Made by a program: the position numbers and the translations under genes. Positions 1-7,310 of a stretch of DNA of 27,165 nt are shown piece after piece. The notes beneath the pieces were generated by a model that did not search any database, had not been told where the DNA came from, and worked only from the letters and a program-made list of their open reading frames with translations. Each line of letters starts with the position of its first letter. Position 1 is the first letter of the stretch. The stretch spans positions 1-27,165 of the forward strand of contig CAZNFJ010000023.1 in the NCBI GenBank assembly GCA_964572685.1, in the 5' to 3' direction. This stretch comes from UBA2653 sp964572685. GTDB lineage: Bacteria; Pseudomonadota; Gammaproteobacteria; Legionellales; Legionellaceae.

Positions 1-377
1 ATGGCGCAAAAAATTGACGCCGTTTGATAAATTGGCCGGGTCCATTTCATTTATCTTGCTTGGTGAATCAAGATGAAGATTATCTATTTGTCAACCTCGA
101 ATCAAAACAGCACCAGCTTCCCCTTCTTCATGAGCTACAATATTTAAACAATAATACATGCCATTGATATGATAAATATATAAATATCCACTTTCTTCAA
201 ACATGATGCGAGAACGAGGCGTGGGGCCTTTAAAAGCATGGGATGATGGGGTCATCCAGGCTCCGATATGCTTCGGTTTCGGTAAACATGTTGATGAAGC
301 ATGATTTTTTGTCCAATCAGTTCTTTGGCAATAATTTCTGTGGGACGGTTAAAAAAATCGAGGATGGATCTAGTCAT
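1..377 (-). pseudogene. mpg': Decayed copy of mpg (3-methyladenine DNA glycosylase), cut by window edge
   Basis: This is a broken second copy of the intact mpg at 803-1297. On the minus strand its start codon (375-377) and the overlap with the prmC' stop are preserved. The frame is interrupted by an in-frame TGA (plus 91-93, where the intact copy reads TTA), a one-base gain near 245 and a loss of about eight bases near 290-300. Readable pieces match Mpg: the start region, the segment around the conserved TPRSR and the LIRG stretch. After LHLD it continues in frame as SPSKINEMDPANLSNG to the window edge. That stretch is absent from the intact copy but resembles the asparagine-glycine loop preceding GPGK in typical AAG-family proteins. 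GPGK itself is lost here. It is not expected to make an enzyme. The left end lies outside the window. Confidence 0.85.
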
Positions 378-640
378 CTTGAAAACCCACACAAAACTGT
401 GGATGACTATAGTGATCTAAATGTCTGGTGATGTTTTGATAGTCATTTATTTGTAATAAATGCAAAATTTCTTTTTGCTGGTTATAACCATGTTCAAAAA
501 ATAAGAAGGCCTGACTTATTCAGATGTGATTTTTTATTTTGAATAATCCACTCTAAATCATCTAGACCTTGATGCGCATTGATGAGGGCTTTCTGGGGTC
601 ATACTGCGCATCGCCATGATATAAATCAGCACATTATCAG
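370..640 (-). pseudogene. prmC': Decayed 3' fragment of prmC
   Basis: This stretch matches the last third of the intact prmC (about 1290-1560) base for base with scattered changes, roughly 85-90% by eye. The TAG stop at 370-372 and its overlap with the mpg' start are kept. Single-base indels break the frame: one extra A near 495 and one lost T near 590. The similarity fades near 640, so the NPPY catalytic motif and the whole N-terminal part are missing. It cannot encode a methyltransferase. Together with mpg' it shows that the duplicated unit was a prmC-end/mpg block rather than single genes. Confidence 0.8.
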
Positions 641-802
641 TGAATTATTGTTTTGCAAAATACTGTAGTAGTGGTGCATGTGTTGGTGTTCATTCAAATA
701 CCCAAACTAAACATGAAACAACCGAGGAGAAGTAATAACCCTCTACGAGTGATGACAGGGCAATCATTTTTTATTTTTCCCAGATTTCAAATCATTTCAA
801 GC

Positions 803-1297
803 TTATCTTTTCACAAACCGCCAAAGTTTATCGGTACCTTGTTTGATACCAATGCGAGGGGTTGCTTGGATGTTGGTGGGCAGAATATGTTTTTTGAGAT
901 AAAATGTTTCGCTTTGAATGAGACTAAGCTCGTTATAGGTTATATCAATTTTAAAATGCCGACAAATCTTGCCTGGTCCATCAAGATGAAGATTATCTAT
1001 TTGTAAACCTCGAATCAAAACAGCACCAGCTTCCCCATCTTCATGAGCCACAATATTTAAACAATGATACATGCCATAGATAAGATAAATATATAAATGT
1101 CCACTTTCTTCAAACATGATGCGGGAACGAGGCGTGGGGCCTTTAAAAGCATGGGAGGCTGGGTCATCCAGACCTCGATAAGCTTCGGTTTCGGTAATCA
1201 TGGCTTCTTGATGATGAATCATGATTTTTTGCCCAATCAGTTCTTTGGCAACAATTTCTGTGGGACGGTTAAAAAAATCGAGGGTGAGTCTAGTCAT
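803..1297 (-). CDS. mpg: 3-methyladenine DNA glycosylase (AAG/Mpg family)
   Basis: Mpg cleaves the glycosidic bond of alkylated purines, starting base-excision repair in the cytoplasm. The 164-residue product carries the family hallmarks in order: ETEAY with the catalytic glutamate and DPASHA near residues 37-48, TPRSRIMF, the YLIYGMYHCLNIV core strand, GPGKICRHF, and TPRIGI near the C-terminus. The start chosen is the ATG at 1297, which overlaps the prmC TAG by 8 bases and begins at MTRLTLDFF, where the family usually starts. An open frame continues 23 codons further up but lies inside prmC. The protein is short for the family (often about 180-200 residues), mainly because LHLD joins GPGK directly, whereas the decayed copy at 1-377 has 15 extra residues there. 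Whether this shortened loop affects activity is unknown. It is the last gene of the hemA-prfA-prmC-mpg operon. Confidence 0.9.
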   Translation of the reverse strand: MTRLTLDFFNRPTEIVAKELIGQKIMIHHQEAMITETEAYRGLDDPASHAFKGPTPRSRIMFEESGHLYIYLIYGMYHCLNIVAHEDGEAGAVLIRGLQIDNLHLDGPGKICRHFKIDITYNELSLIQSETFYLKKHILPTNIQATPRIGIKQGTDKLWRFVKR

Positions 1298-2123
1298 CTT
1301 GAAAACCCACACAATACCGCGGATGACTGTCATGATCAAAATGTCTTGTAATGTTTTGATAGCCATGTATTTTCAATAAATGCACAATTTGTTCTTGCTG
1401 GTTATAACCATGTTCTAAAATAAGAAGGCCTGACTTATTCAGATGTGATTTTGCATTTTGAATAATCCATTCTAAATCTTCTAGACCTTGATGCGCACTA
1501 ATGAGGGCTTTTCTGGGTTCATACTGCACATCGCCATGATATAAATTTGTATCATTTTCATCGATGTAAGGCGGATTACTGATGATAAGATCGAATTTTT
1601 TTTTGGGTACTTTGGAAAACCAGCTACCCCAAAAAAATTGGATATGCTCGACTTTTTGTAATCGTGCATTGTGCATGGCCATGGCCAAAGTATTTGCTTG
1701 AATGTCAATGGCTGTGATATGCCAACTGGGGTACATTTTCGCTAAGGTGATGGCAATCGCTCCGCTGCCGGTTCCTAAATCAAGCACGCTTGTATTGGAT
1801 GAAAGGGTTTTTTTTTCAATATACTCAATTAAACATTCAGTGGCCGGTCTTGGAATTAAAGTGAGTGGGGATAATTTAAAAGAATAGGACCAAAACTCTT
1901 TTTCACCAAGTATATAGGCCATGGGCGCCGATTGTTGGCGAAGTTTGATGAGCTGTTCAAGGTTTTCTTCTGCTTTTTCTGAAAGTTCATCTTGGTCGTG
2001 ACTATATAAAAAAGTTCTTGAACACTTAAGCACATAACACAGCAAAAGTTCTGCATCGATACGGGCGGTATCTTCTTTAGCAAGAGCTTGCTGTGTGTTT
2101 TGTAGTGCTGTTTTAATATTCAT
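1290..2123 (-). CDS. prmC: Release factor glutamine methyltransferase PrmC (HemK)
   Basis: PrmC uses S-adenosylmethionine to N5-methylate the glutamine of the GGQ motif in release factors RF1 and RF2, which speeds peptide release at stop codons. The 277-residue product matches the usual length. An N-terminal helical domain (about 1-80) is followed by a Rossmann methyltransferase fold with the SAM motif VLDLGTGSGAIAI near 115-127 and the substrate-binding NPPY at 183-186. The ATG at 2123 directly abuts the prfA stop, the usual arrangement with its own substrate's gene. The 3' end overlaps the mpg start by 8 bases. A decayed fragment of its 3' third lies at 370-640. Confidence 0.97.
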   Translation of the reverse strand: MNIKTALQNTQQALAKEDTARIDAELLLCYVLKCSRTFLYSHDQDELSEKAEENLEQLIKLRQQSAPMAYILGEKEFWSYSFKLSPLTLIPRPATECLIEYIEKKTLSSNTSVLDLGTGSGAIAITLAKMYPSWHITAIDIQANTLAMAMHNARLQKVEHIQFFWGSWFSKVPKKKFDLIISNPPYIDENDTNLYHGDVQYEPRKALISAHQGLEDLEWIIQNAKSHLNKSGLLILEHGYNQQEQIVHLLKIHGYQNITRHFDHDSHPRYCVGFQDD

Positions 2124-3209
2124 TTAAGCGTTTGAAAAATCGGCCAGTAAATTGGCTTGATGTTCTTTTCTTAAGGGTTGTATGACATTGTCCAAATGAC
2201 CTTGCATGACATCATCCAATTGATAAATGGTTAAATTAATACGATGCTCAGTGAGACGGCCTTGAGGATAATTATAAGTGCGGATGCGTTCAGAACGATC
2301 ACCACTACCAACAAGCATTTTTCGGGTTTGAGCTTGTGTTTCCCTTTGTTTGCTTTGCTCGGCATCCAGCAATCGTGCTTGCAATAATGCCATGGCTTTG
2401 GCACGGTTTTTATGCTGAGAACGTTCATCCTGGCATTCCACAACCATGCCTGATGGCAGATGAGTGATGCGAATAGCGGAATCAGTTTTATTCACATGCT
2501 GACCACCAGCACCTGAGGCTCTGAAGGTATCGATGCGTAAATCATCAGGATTAATGTTGATGTCATTGATTTCATCGAGTTCGGGTAAAACTGCAACTGT
2601 GCAAGCAGAAGTATGAACCCGACCTTGTGATTCGGTCAAGGGTACGCGTTGTACACGATGCGTACCTGATTCAAATTTAAGATGACCAAAAACATTTTTT
2701 CCACTAATTAAAGCAATGACTTCTTTAAAACCACCATGCTCACCATGATGGGTATTAAGAATTTCAACCTGCCAACCTTGCGTTTCGGCATAGCGGGTAT
2801 ACATTCTAAATAAGTCTCCAGCAAAAATTGCTGCTTCATCACCACCTGTTCCGGCGCGAACTTCTAAATATACATTTTTTTCATCATTGGGATCTTGCGG
2901 AATCAAATCCCATTGAAGCGCTTCGGCCATATCTTCTAGTTTTTGTTTCACGATGGGATATTCTTGCTCAGCCAGTTGTTTGAGTTCTTTATCATCGTCT
3001 TTTAACCAGGCTTGAATATCATCCCATTCTTGTTGTAAATGTTGATAGTTTTTAAATCGTTCAACAATCGGTTCCAATTGAGCAAATTCTTTTGATAGTT
3101 GTTGAAATTTTGTTGGTGATTGAATGGTTTGAGCATCACTTAATAGCATTTGGAGCTCTTCCAAACGCTCAGACATTTGAATGAATTTTTCAATTAAACT
3201 GGTTTTCAT
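2124..3209 (-). CDS. prfA: Peptide chain release factor 1 (RF1)
   Basis: RF1 recognises UAA and UAG in the ribosomal A site and triggers hydrolysis of peptidyl-tRNA. The 361-residue product is of standard length. It has a helical N-terminal domain, a stop-codon recognition tripeptide of the P-x-T type (here PLT in RVPLTESQGRVHTSAC), and the catalytic GGQ at residues 235-237 inside GAGGQHVNKTDSAIR. The PxT type distinguishes RF1 from RF2 (SPF). The start ATG overlaps the hemA TGA by four bases (ATGA), so translation is probably coupled. PrmC, which methylates the GGQ glutamine, is the next gene. Confidence 0.98.
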   Translation of the reverse strand: MKTSLIEKFIQMSERLEELQMLLSDAQTIQSPTKFQQLSKEFAQLEPIVERFKNYQHLQQEWDDIQAWLKDDDKELKQLAEQEYPIVKQKLEDMAEALQWDLIPQDPNDEKNVYLEVRAGTGGDEAAIFAGDLFRMYTRYAETQGWQVEILNTHHGEHGGFKEVIALISGKNVFGHLKFESGTHRVQRVPLTESQGRVHTSACTVAVLPELDEINDININPDDLRIDTFRASGAGGQHVNKTDSAIRITHLPSGMVVECQDERSQHKNRAKAMALLQARLLDAEQSKQRETQAQTRKMLVGSGDRSERIRTYNYPQGRLTEHRINLTIYQLDDVMQGHLDNVIQPLRKEHQANLLADFSNA

Positions 3210-4465
3210 GAATGAATAGTCTCTTTGCGATGAGGTTTAAAAAGGTACTGAGCCAATTCGAGAATATCGTGTCGATCGTCACCGGCTGCTTGTTTAAGTC
3301 CCTGAGTGGGATGATGAATGAGTTTTTGCATCAAACGCTCTGAAAGTTCTTCAACCATTTGGTAGGGGCAATGACCGGCTGATAATTTCTGATGCGCTCT
3401 TTCGACTTCCTGCCGTGCCAAGTGATGCATGAACTCGCGATAGTCGCAAATTAAATTTTGTGCACTTTGGGTTTTTCTTTTTTTGGTATAAATTGTAAGA
3501 GCTTTTTGAATCATTTGCTCTGCAATTTGTCCGGCATATTGTCTTTTGGCTTGATTTTTCTCTTGAATTTGTTGCAGGTTATCAATATTAATTAAGGTAA
3601 TCTCGGATAACTCATCGACTTCCGGCTCAATATCACGCGGAACCGCCAAATCAACAAGAATCATTTTTTTATGTTGTCTTTTGGTTAAAGTCTGTTGAAT
3701 TGAGGTTTTGGTGACAAAGGGCATGGGACAACTGGTGGCTGTGACAACAATATCTGCAAGATGCATATAATCATTTAATTCAGTGACCACAAAAGCATGT
3801 CCATTGAGTTTTGATGACAGTTGTTGGGCATGCTCAAGGTGACGACTGGTGACCATAAATTGATGCGCACCTTGTTCTTGCAAATGAATTGCGGCTAATC
3901 TTGCGGTATCGCCGGAACCGATAATTAAAATGTTTTGTTTGCTGATATCCGGAATATGTTTTTGAATACTGTCAACGGCGACAGAGGCAACCGATACAGG
4001 ACACTCACTGATACCACTTTCGGTTCGAATCTTTTTAGTCATTTGAAAAACAAATTCAAACCATTGCAACATTTTTTGTTTGGCAACTTGCAGATGCATG
4101 GCTTCATGATAGGCTTGTTTGAGTTGTCCTAAAATTTGCGGTTCACCAATCAGCATCGAGTCCAATCCACAGGCGACTCTGAGTGAATGTATCAAAGCAT
4201 CGTTGAATTGGTGACAGTAAAAGTAGGGCTGAATATGGGGCCAAATCAACTGATGGCGACTTTGCCACCATTGGATGAGCACTTGTGGATCAGAAACCAC
4301 GGCATAAACTTCCGTGCGATGACAAGTGGATAATGCCATGCATTCTTCGACGCCGTTCAAATGGGCAATTTCATGTAATACTGGTGATAAATCAGTTGCA
4401 TGAATAGCCGTTTTTTCGCGCAAGCTTAAAGGTGTTTTTTGATTCAATCCACAAACAACGAACAA
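3206..4465 (-). CDS. hemA: Glutamyl-tRNA reductase HemA, TTG start
   Basis: HemA reduces glutamyl-tRNA(Glu) with NADPH to glutamate-1-semialdehyde, the first committed step of C5-pathway tetrapyrrole synthesis. The 419-residue product shows the catalytic cysteine C48 in the STCHRTE motif (most members have STCNRTE), the conserved GLDSMLIGEPQILGQ segment, the dinucleotide-binding IGSGDTARLA around 178-187, and a C-terminal helical dimerisation domain. The only start that keeps the conserved N-terminal VCGLNQKTPLSLREK is the TTG at 4465. An in-frame TGA lies five codons upstream of it, and the first ATG comes 42 codons later. A modest AGAG sits about 8 bases upstream. It is the first gene of the hemA-prfA-prmC-mpg operon and overlaps prfA by 4 bases. 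Confidence 0.96.
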   Translation of the reverse strand: MFVVCGLNQKTPLSLREKTAIHATDLSPVLHEIAHLNGVEECMALSTCHRTEVYAVVSDPQVLIQWWQSRHQLIWPHIQPYFYCHQFNDALIHSLRVACGLDSMLIGEPQILGQLKQAYHEAMHLQVAKQKMLQWFEFVFQMTKKIRTESGISECPVSVASVAVDSIQKHIPDISKQNILIIGSGDTARLAAIHLQEQGAHQFMVTSRHLEHAQQLSSKLNGHAFVVTELNDYMHLADIVVTATSCPMPFVTKTSIQQTLTKRQHKKMILVDLAVPRDIEPEVDELSEITLINIDNLQQIQEKNQAKRQYAGQIAEQMIQKALTIYTKKRKTQSAQNLICDYREFMHHLARQEVERAHQKLSAGHCPYQMVEELSERLMQKLIHHPTQGLKQAAGDDRHDILELAQYLFKPHRKETIHS

Positions 4466-4526
4466 AGTAAATACTCTAAGTCATTTTAAAACTCTATTTT
4501 ACCCGATTTCTGTTCTTTTAGGTAGT

Positions 4527-4555
4527 CTTTTAATCGTTTTCCTTGGTGTTATCAA
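4527..4555 (-). promoter_or_regulatory. Candidate sigma-70 promoter for hemA operon
   Basis: On the minus strand TTGATA (plus 4550-4555) and TAAAAG (plus 4527-4532) are separated by exactly 17 bases. The -35 box matches 5 of 6 consensus bases, the -10 box 4 of 6. The predicted start of transcription, near 4520, gives a leader of about 55 bases before the hemA TTG. It overlaps the last codons of the 94-residue gene upstream. Confidence 0.4.
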
Positions 4556-4814
4556 CAACCAATGTTAAAGGTGGCGCTTGACGAACATGATGATATTCAT
4601 TTTCATTTCGAAACACTTCCATCACCCTATAGGCTTCTTCAGTCTCGGTGTCTCTGAGTTCGACATCAAATCCTTCATCATCCATTAGGGTTAAAGACAA
4701 ATGGATTTCCCGAAGTTGCGCGATTTGATATTGATCATGTAACATTTGAATGACACCCTGTAAACATTCCTGGGTTTTTTGCCAATCTTGTTGCCCATGA
4801 AATATAATTTCCAT
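4530..4814 (-). CDS. Conserved-looking small protein of unknown function (94 aa)
   Basis: I do not recognise this gene. The ATG at 4814 is preceded by AAGGAG with a six-base spacer, which makes it clearly better than the further-upstream ATG at 4913 that would overlap comF. The 94-residue product begins MEIIFHGQQDWQKTQ, is acidic in its second half (DDEGFDVELRDTETEEAYR) and ends NTKEND. It has no signal peptide, membrane segment or cysteine pair beyond a single Cys, so it is probably a soluble cytoplasmic protein. It lies 64 bases after comF and 64 bases before hemA on the same strand. The strong ribosome binding site and clean frame support a real gene. Nothing in the context fixes a role. 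Confidence 0.75.
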   Translation of the reverse strand: MEIIFHGQQDWQKTQECLQGVIQMLHDQYQIAQLREIHLSLTLMDDEGFDVELRDTETEEAYRVMEVFRNENEYHHVRQAPPLTLVVDNTKEND

Positions 4815-4878
4815 TAAAGACTCCTTTTTGTCTTCTATGATTAAATTATCGACGAAGAAACAAAATTCTTTAGCAAAT

Positions 4879-5565
4879 TTATTTAATGGCTTTAGCCAAA
4901 CACCAACAATCAATTTGTTCGATACCTAGAGCTTGAAAACCTTGAGCTATGGTTTTAAGAGTTGAACCTGTGGTGATGATATCATCAATGAGTGTTATTT
5001 TTTTATAAGGTGGTTTTTGAAAATAAAAAGCAGCTTGAAGATTTTTTTGTCTTTCCATAAAATTTAGCTGTGATTGAGGGGGCGTATTTTTTATCTTTTT
5101 GCAGAATTTTTTACTTGTTGGAATGTTTAATTTTTTACTAAAGAAGTCTGCCAATAATTGGGTCTGATGATATCCTCTTGAAATTTGTTTTTTGCGATGC
5201 AAGGGCACAGGAATAAGGCATTCTGTTTGTAAGGCATCATCAGGAAGATGTTTCAAAAAACTTTGGCTGAGATAGGTTAGTAAATCATAGCCATGCTTAA
5301 ATTTAAAATCTGTGATGATCGTCTTTATTGGGTCACAATATTCATAAAACACAAAAATTCGTCGAATATTACTGGCTTCATAAAGACAGGTTTGGCAAAT
5401 TTGTGTATCTTCTTCAATGGTAGGCTCAGAACAAAAAAAACATAAATGTTGCAAAGATTTTATTTTTTTTTCACACAAATCACAGATGGGGGTGTTTTGA
5501 GAAAAGGGCATTTGACAAACCAAACAAATTCTCGGTAATTTTAGCCATTGTGATATACTACGCAT
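4879..5565 (-). CDS. comF: ComF family protein (phosphoribosyltransferase-like)
   Basis: ComF proteins are cytoplasmic PRTase-fold proteins needed for natural DNA uptake in several bacteria, thought to act with the transformation machinery on incoming single-stranded DNA. The 228-residue product starts with a double zinc ribbon: CxxC pairs at C14/C17, C28/C31, C42/C45 and C57/C60. Next comes the conserved IPVPLHRKKQISRGYHQT segment. The PRPP-binding loop ITLIDDIITTGSTL lies near 190-203. The ATG at 5565 has AGGA about 8 bases upstream. It is divergent from the bioC-like gene with only 31 bases between the start codons. In other gammaproteobacteria comF homologues (gntX) sit next to bioH, so the biotin-gene neighbourhood fits. 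The type IV pilin gene at 26216 could belong to the same competence function. Confidence 0.93.
   Translation of the reverse strand: MRSISQWLKLPRICLVCQMPFSQNTPICDLCEKKIKSLQHLCFFCSEPTIEEDTQICQTCLYEASNIRRIFVFYEYCDPIKTIITDFKFKHGYDLLTYLSQSFLKHLPDDALQTECLIPVPLHRKKQISRGYHQTQLLADFFSKKLNIPTSKKFCKKIKNTPPQSQLNFMERQKNLQAAFYFQKPPYKKITLIDDIITTGSTLKTIAQGFQALGIEQIDCWCLAKAIK
5551..5559 (+). promoter_or_regulatory. Extended -10 promoter for bioC-like gene
   Basis: TGATATACT reads as TG-n-TATACT, an extended -10 element. No convincing -35 lies 17 bases upstream. Transcription would start near 5566, giving a leader of about 30 bases with GAGG before the ATG at 5597. The element lies inside the first codons of the divergent comF, the only place a promoter can fit because the intergenic gap is 31 bases. 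Confidence 0.45.
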
Positions 5566-5596
5566 TTGGAAATTCCTTATCCTTGAGGTGGAATTG

Positions 5597-6343
5597 ATGA
5601 TTTTGAAGCAAGGTATTTCTTATGGCAAGCAAAACTTGCAAAAACATTTAAGCCTTCATCATGAGTTGGTTCAACGCATGATGGATAATCTGCATTACAT
5701 GAAAATTCAACCTCAAGTGATATTGGATTGGGGCTGTTACGATGGTTTTTCTACGCAAGGTTTAAAGCGTTATTTTTCAAAAGCGCATGTCATTGCTGTT
5801 GAGCAAAATCCGATGCTTTGTCAACTCGCTAAAAAAAAGAGCCGTTGGTTAAAGCCTTTTTTGGTTATTGACGCGACAGCAGAGGCATTTCCATTGGCTC
5901 ATGAGTCAGTGGACATGATTTTCGCCCATCAAGTGTTTTACCCCATGCCTCAATTGCAAACTTGGTTAACAGAGTGTTTTCGAGTACTAAAGCCAGAAGG
6001 ATGCTTGATATTTTCGACGTTTGGTCCTGACACCTTCAAAGAGTTTTCTTCTGTACGGCCATGGAATTTTTCCGATTTGCATGATATTGGTGACGAGTTG
6101 TTACGTCAGGGATTTTTAGATCCAGTTATGAGCCGTCAGGATTTAAAAATGCGTTATGCTCAAAAAGAAGTTTTAAAAGAGGCATTGGCCCAATGGAATA
6201 TTTTTCCAGCATCCATAGAAGAATCTTATCTCACCTATGAATTAGTGTTTGCACAAGCTTGGCGAGCATCGCAAAAACCACAATCCTCTCAAGAACAAAC
6301 AATTTCTTTGGCTTCTATTCGAAAAAAATTATCTAATAATTAA
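5597..6343 (+). CDS. bioC: BioC-like malonyl-ACP O-methyltransferase (divergent)
   Basis: BioC methylates malonyl-ACP with SAM, disguising it for fatty-acid elongation to pimeloyl-ACP in biotin synthesis. The 248-residue product has a class I methyltransferase fold: SAM motif VILDWGCYDG near 41-50, an acidic motif II (AVEQNP), and a motif after RVLKPEG. The stretches FSTFGPDTFKEF and LHDIGDELLRQGFLDPVM are characteristic of BioC and separate it from generic methyltransferases. It departs from the family in motif I (usually DLGCGTG) and in length (often 270-300), so substrate specificity is not certain. The ATG at 5597 follows GAGG by 8 bases. A GTG at 5588 also opens the frame but overlaps that ribosome binding site. 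phhA follows 63 bases later. Confidence 0.75.
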   Translation: MILKQGISYGKQNLQKHLSLHHELVQRMMDNLHYMKIQPQVILDWGCYDGFSTQGLKRYFSKAHVIAVEQNPMLCQLAKKKSRWLKPFLVIDATAEAFPLAHESVDMIFAHQVFYPMPQLQTWLTECFRVLKPEGCLIFSTFGPDTFKEFSSVRPWNFSDLHDIGDELLRQGFLDPVMSRQDLKMRYAQKEVLKEALAQWNIFPASIEESYLTYELVFAQAWRASQKPQSSQEQTISLASIRKKLSNN

Positions 6344-6373
6344 AAAACGGATGTATCGCTTGATATTTTTAGG

Positions 6374-6393
6374 CATACTAATCGAAAAGTATG
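6374..6393. repeat. Inverted repeat in phhA leader
   Basis: CATACT (6374-6379) and AGTATG (6388-6393) are perfect 6-base arms around an 8-base AATCGAAA loop, four bases before the GGAG ribosome binding site of phhA (6397-6400). It could be a dimeric-repressor operator or a weak RNA hairpin. The stem is AT-rich and has no U-tract, so it is not a convincing terminator. It could also be chance. Confidence 0.35.
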
Positions 6394-6406
6394 TTAGGAG
6401 TGAGAT

Positions 6407-7228
6407 ATGGATTTTGCTAGTCGTTATGAGTCCCATCCCTGGGATAATCAATATCATGTGGATTATACTTCAGAAGAACATCAAACTTGGTCGTTTCTCT
6501 ATCAACGTCAAATCCAGATTCTAGAGGGACGAGCAGTGACCGAATATATTGAGGGACTGAAAAGGCTTTCTTTTTCGCAAACCACTATTCCACAAATTGC
6601 AGATGTCAATCAAGCGCTAAAACCTTATACACATTGGCAGGTTAGGCCGGTAAAGTGTGTGATTTCTTCCAAAGAATTTTTTACAATGTTGAGTCAGGCC
6701 TGTTTTCCAGTGGCCACATTTATTCGTCGGGCGGAGGATATTGATTACATTACAGAACCTGATATTTTTCATGAGCTATTTGGCCATATCCCTCTGTATA
6801 CAGTGCCTGAGTATGCTCATTTTGTTCAAGCTTATGCAAAATTAGCTTTGAGTTATCCCGAAAAAGACTGGAATCTTTTTTTGAGATTGTTTTGGTTTAC
6901 CGTGGAATTTGGTTTGATACAAACACCTGAAGGCACGCGTATCTATGGAGGTGGTATTTTATCTTCGTATAAGGAAACTTTGACCTGTCTCGATCGTGAT
7001 GATGCATTAAGAGCTTATTTTAATCCAGTGAGTGTTTTGCGTACTGGCTATCGTATTGATTTACTTCAAAATATTTACTATGTTATTGCAGATTTTAAAG
7101 ATTTATTTAATCTTATTAACGTTGATTTTAGAGAAATCATCGAGCGCGCTCAAGTATTAGGAAAATTTCCAGCTTTGTATCCGCCTAAAAATCATGAACA
7201 TGATCAAAAATCGAATAAAGCTGATTAA
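6407..7228 (+). CDS. phhA: Phenylalanine 4-monooxygenase PhhA
   Basis: PhhA is a non-haem iron enzyme that hydroxylates phenylalanine to tyrosine using tetrahydropterin and O2. The 273-residue product is the compact bacterial single-domain form. The iron ligands are visible as H122 and H127 in HELFGH and E167 in TVEFGL, spaced as in known bacterial enzymes. Other family signatures are VRPVKCVISSKEFF, FIRRAEDIDYITEPDIFHE and IYGGGILSS (usually GAGILSS). The ATG follows GGAG with a six-base spacer. In Legionella this enzyme feeds tyrosine into homogentisate and pyomelanin formation and ferric reduction. No phhB pterin-recycling dehydratase lies next to it here. A small inverted repeat lies just upstream. 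Confidence 0.96.
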   Translation: MDFASRYESHPWDNQYHVDYTSEEHQTWSFLYQRQIQILEGRAVTEYIEGLKRLSFSQTTIPQIADVNQALKPYTHWQVRPVKCVISSKEFFTMLSQACFPVATFIRRAEDIDYITEPDIFHELFGHIPLYTVPEYAHFVQAYAKLALSYPEKDWNLFLRLFWFTVEFGLIQTPEGTRIYGGGILSSYKETLTCLDRDDALRAYFNPVSVLRTGYRIDLLQNIYYVIADFKDLFNLINVDFREIIERAQVLGKFPALYPPKNHEHDQKSNKAD

Positions 7229-7233
7229 TTATG

Positions 7234-7260
7234 TTGTCATTTACATGAAGACTTGATAAT
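7234..7260 (+). promoter_or_regulatory. Possible letA promoter
   Basis: TTGTCA (7234-7239) and GATAAT (7255-7260) resemble -35 and -10 boxes, but the 15-base spacer is short. Transcription would start near 7267, about 40 bases before the letA start. No better pair is seen in the 79-base gap after phhA. Confidence 0.3.
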
Positions 7261-7295
7261 ATCGTTGTATCTTTTCTGGACATTTACAGTGGTGC

Positions 7296-7310
7296 AGGAG
7301 TAGCGGTTTG
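7296..7310 (+). promoter_or_regulatory. Ribosome binding site setting the TTG start of letA
   Basis: AGGAG at 7296-7300 is followed by a 7-base spacer and TTG at 7308. The strong site at ideal distance decides the start. The next ATG in frame is at residue 15, inside the receiver domain's first helix, and would remove the conserved VDDH. Confidence 0.7.

Larger units (their letters stand above)
1..640. repeat. Direct repeat, degenerate copy (partner 956-1560)
   Basis: The block 1-640 is a same-orientation copy of 956-1560, offset by about 913-920 bases, with many substitutions and several small indels. It covers the prmC 3' end and mpg up to the GPGK region. The largest difference is about 45 bases near 19-65 that are present here and missing in the partner. 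The two copies are separated by about 160 bases of sequence (641-802) in which I see no gene, hairpin or insertion-sequence end. Confidence 0.85.

Noticed and set aside
641..802. Mobile-element remnant between the two mpg copies
   Set aside because: No terminal inverted repeats, target duplication or transposase-like coding seen in these 160 bases.
653..1006. Plus-strand open frame of 117 codons
   Set aside because: It lies largely antisense to mpg, has no recognisable domain and no good ribosome binding site.
5588..5596. GTG start for the bioC-like gene
   Set aside because: It overlaps the GAGG ribosome binding site that correctly serves the ATG at 5597.
5625..5639. GCAAG-CAAAA-CTTGC hairpin
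   Set aside because: Only a 5-bp stem inside the bioC coding region with no T-tract; likely chance.
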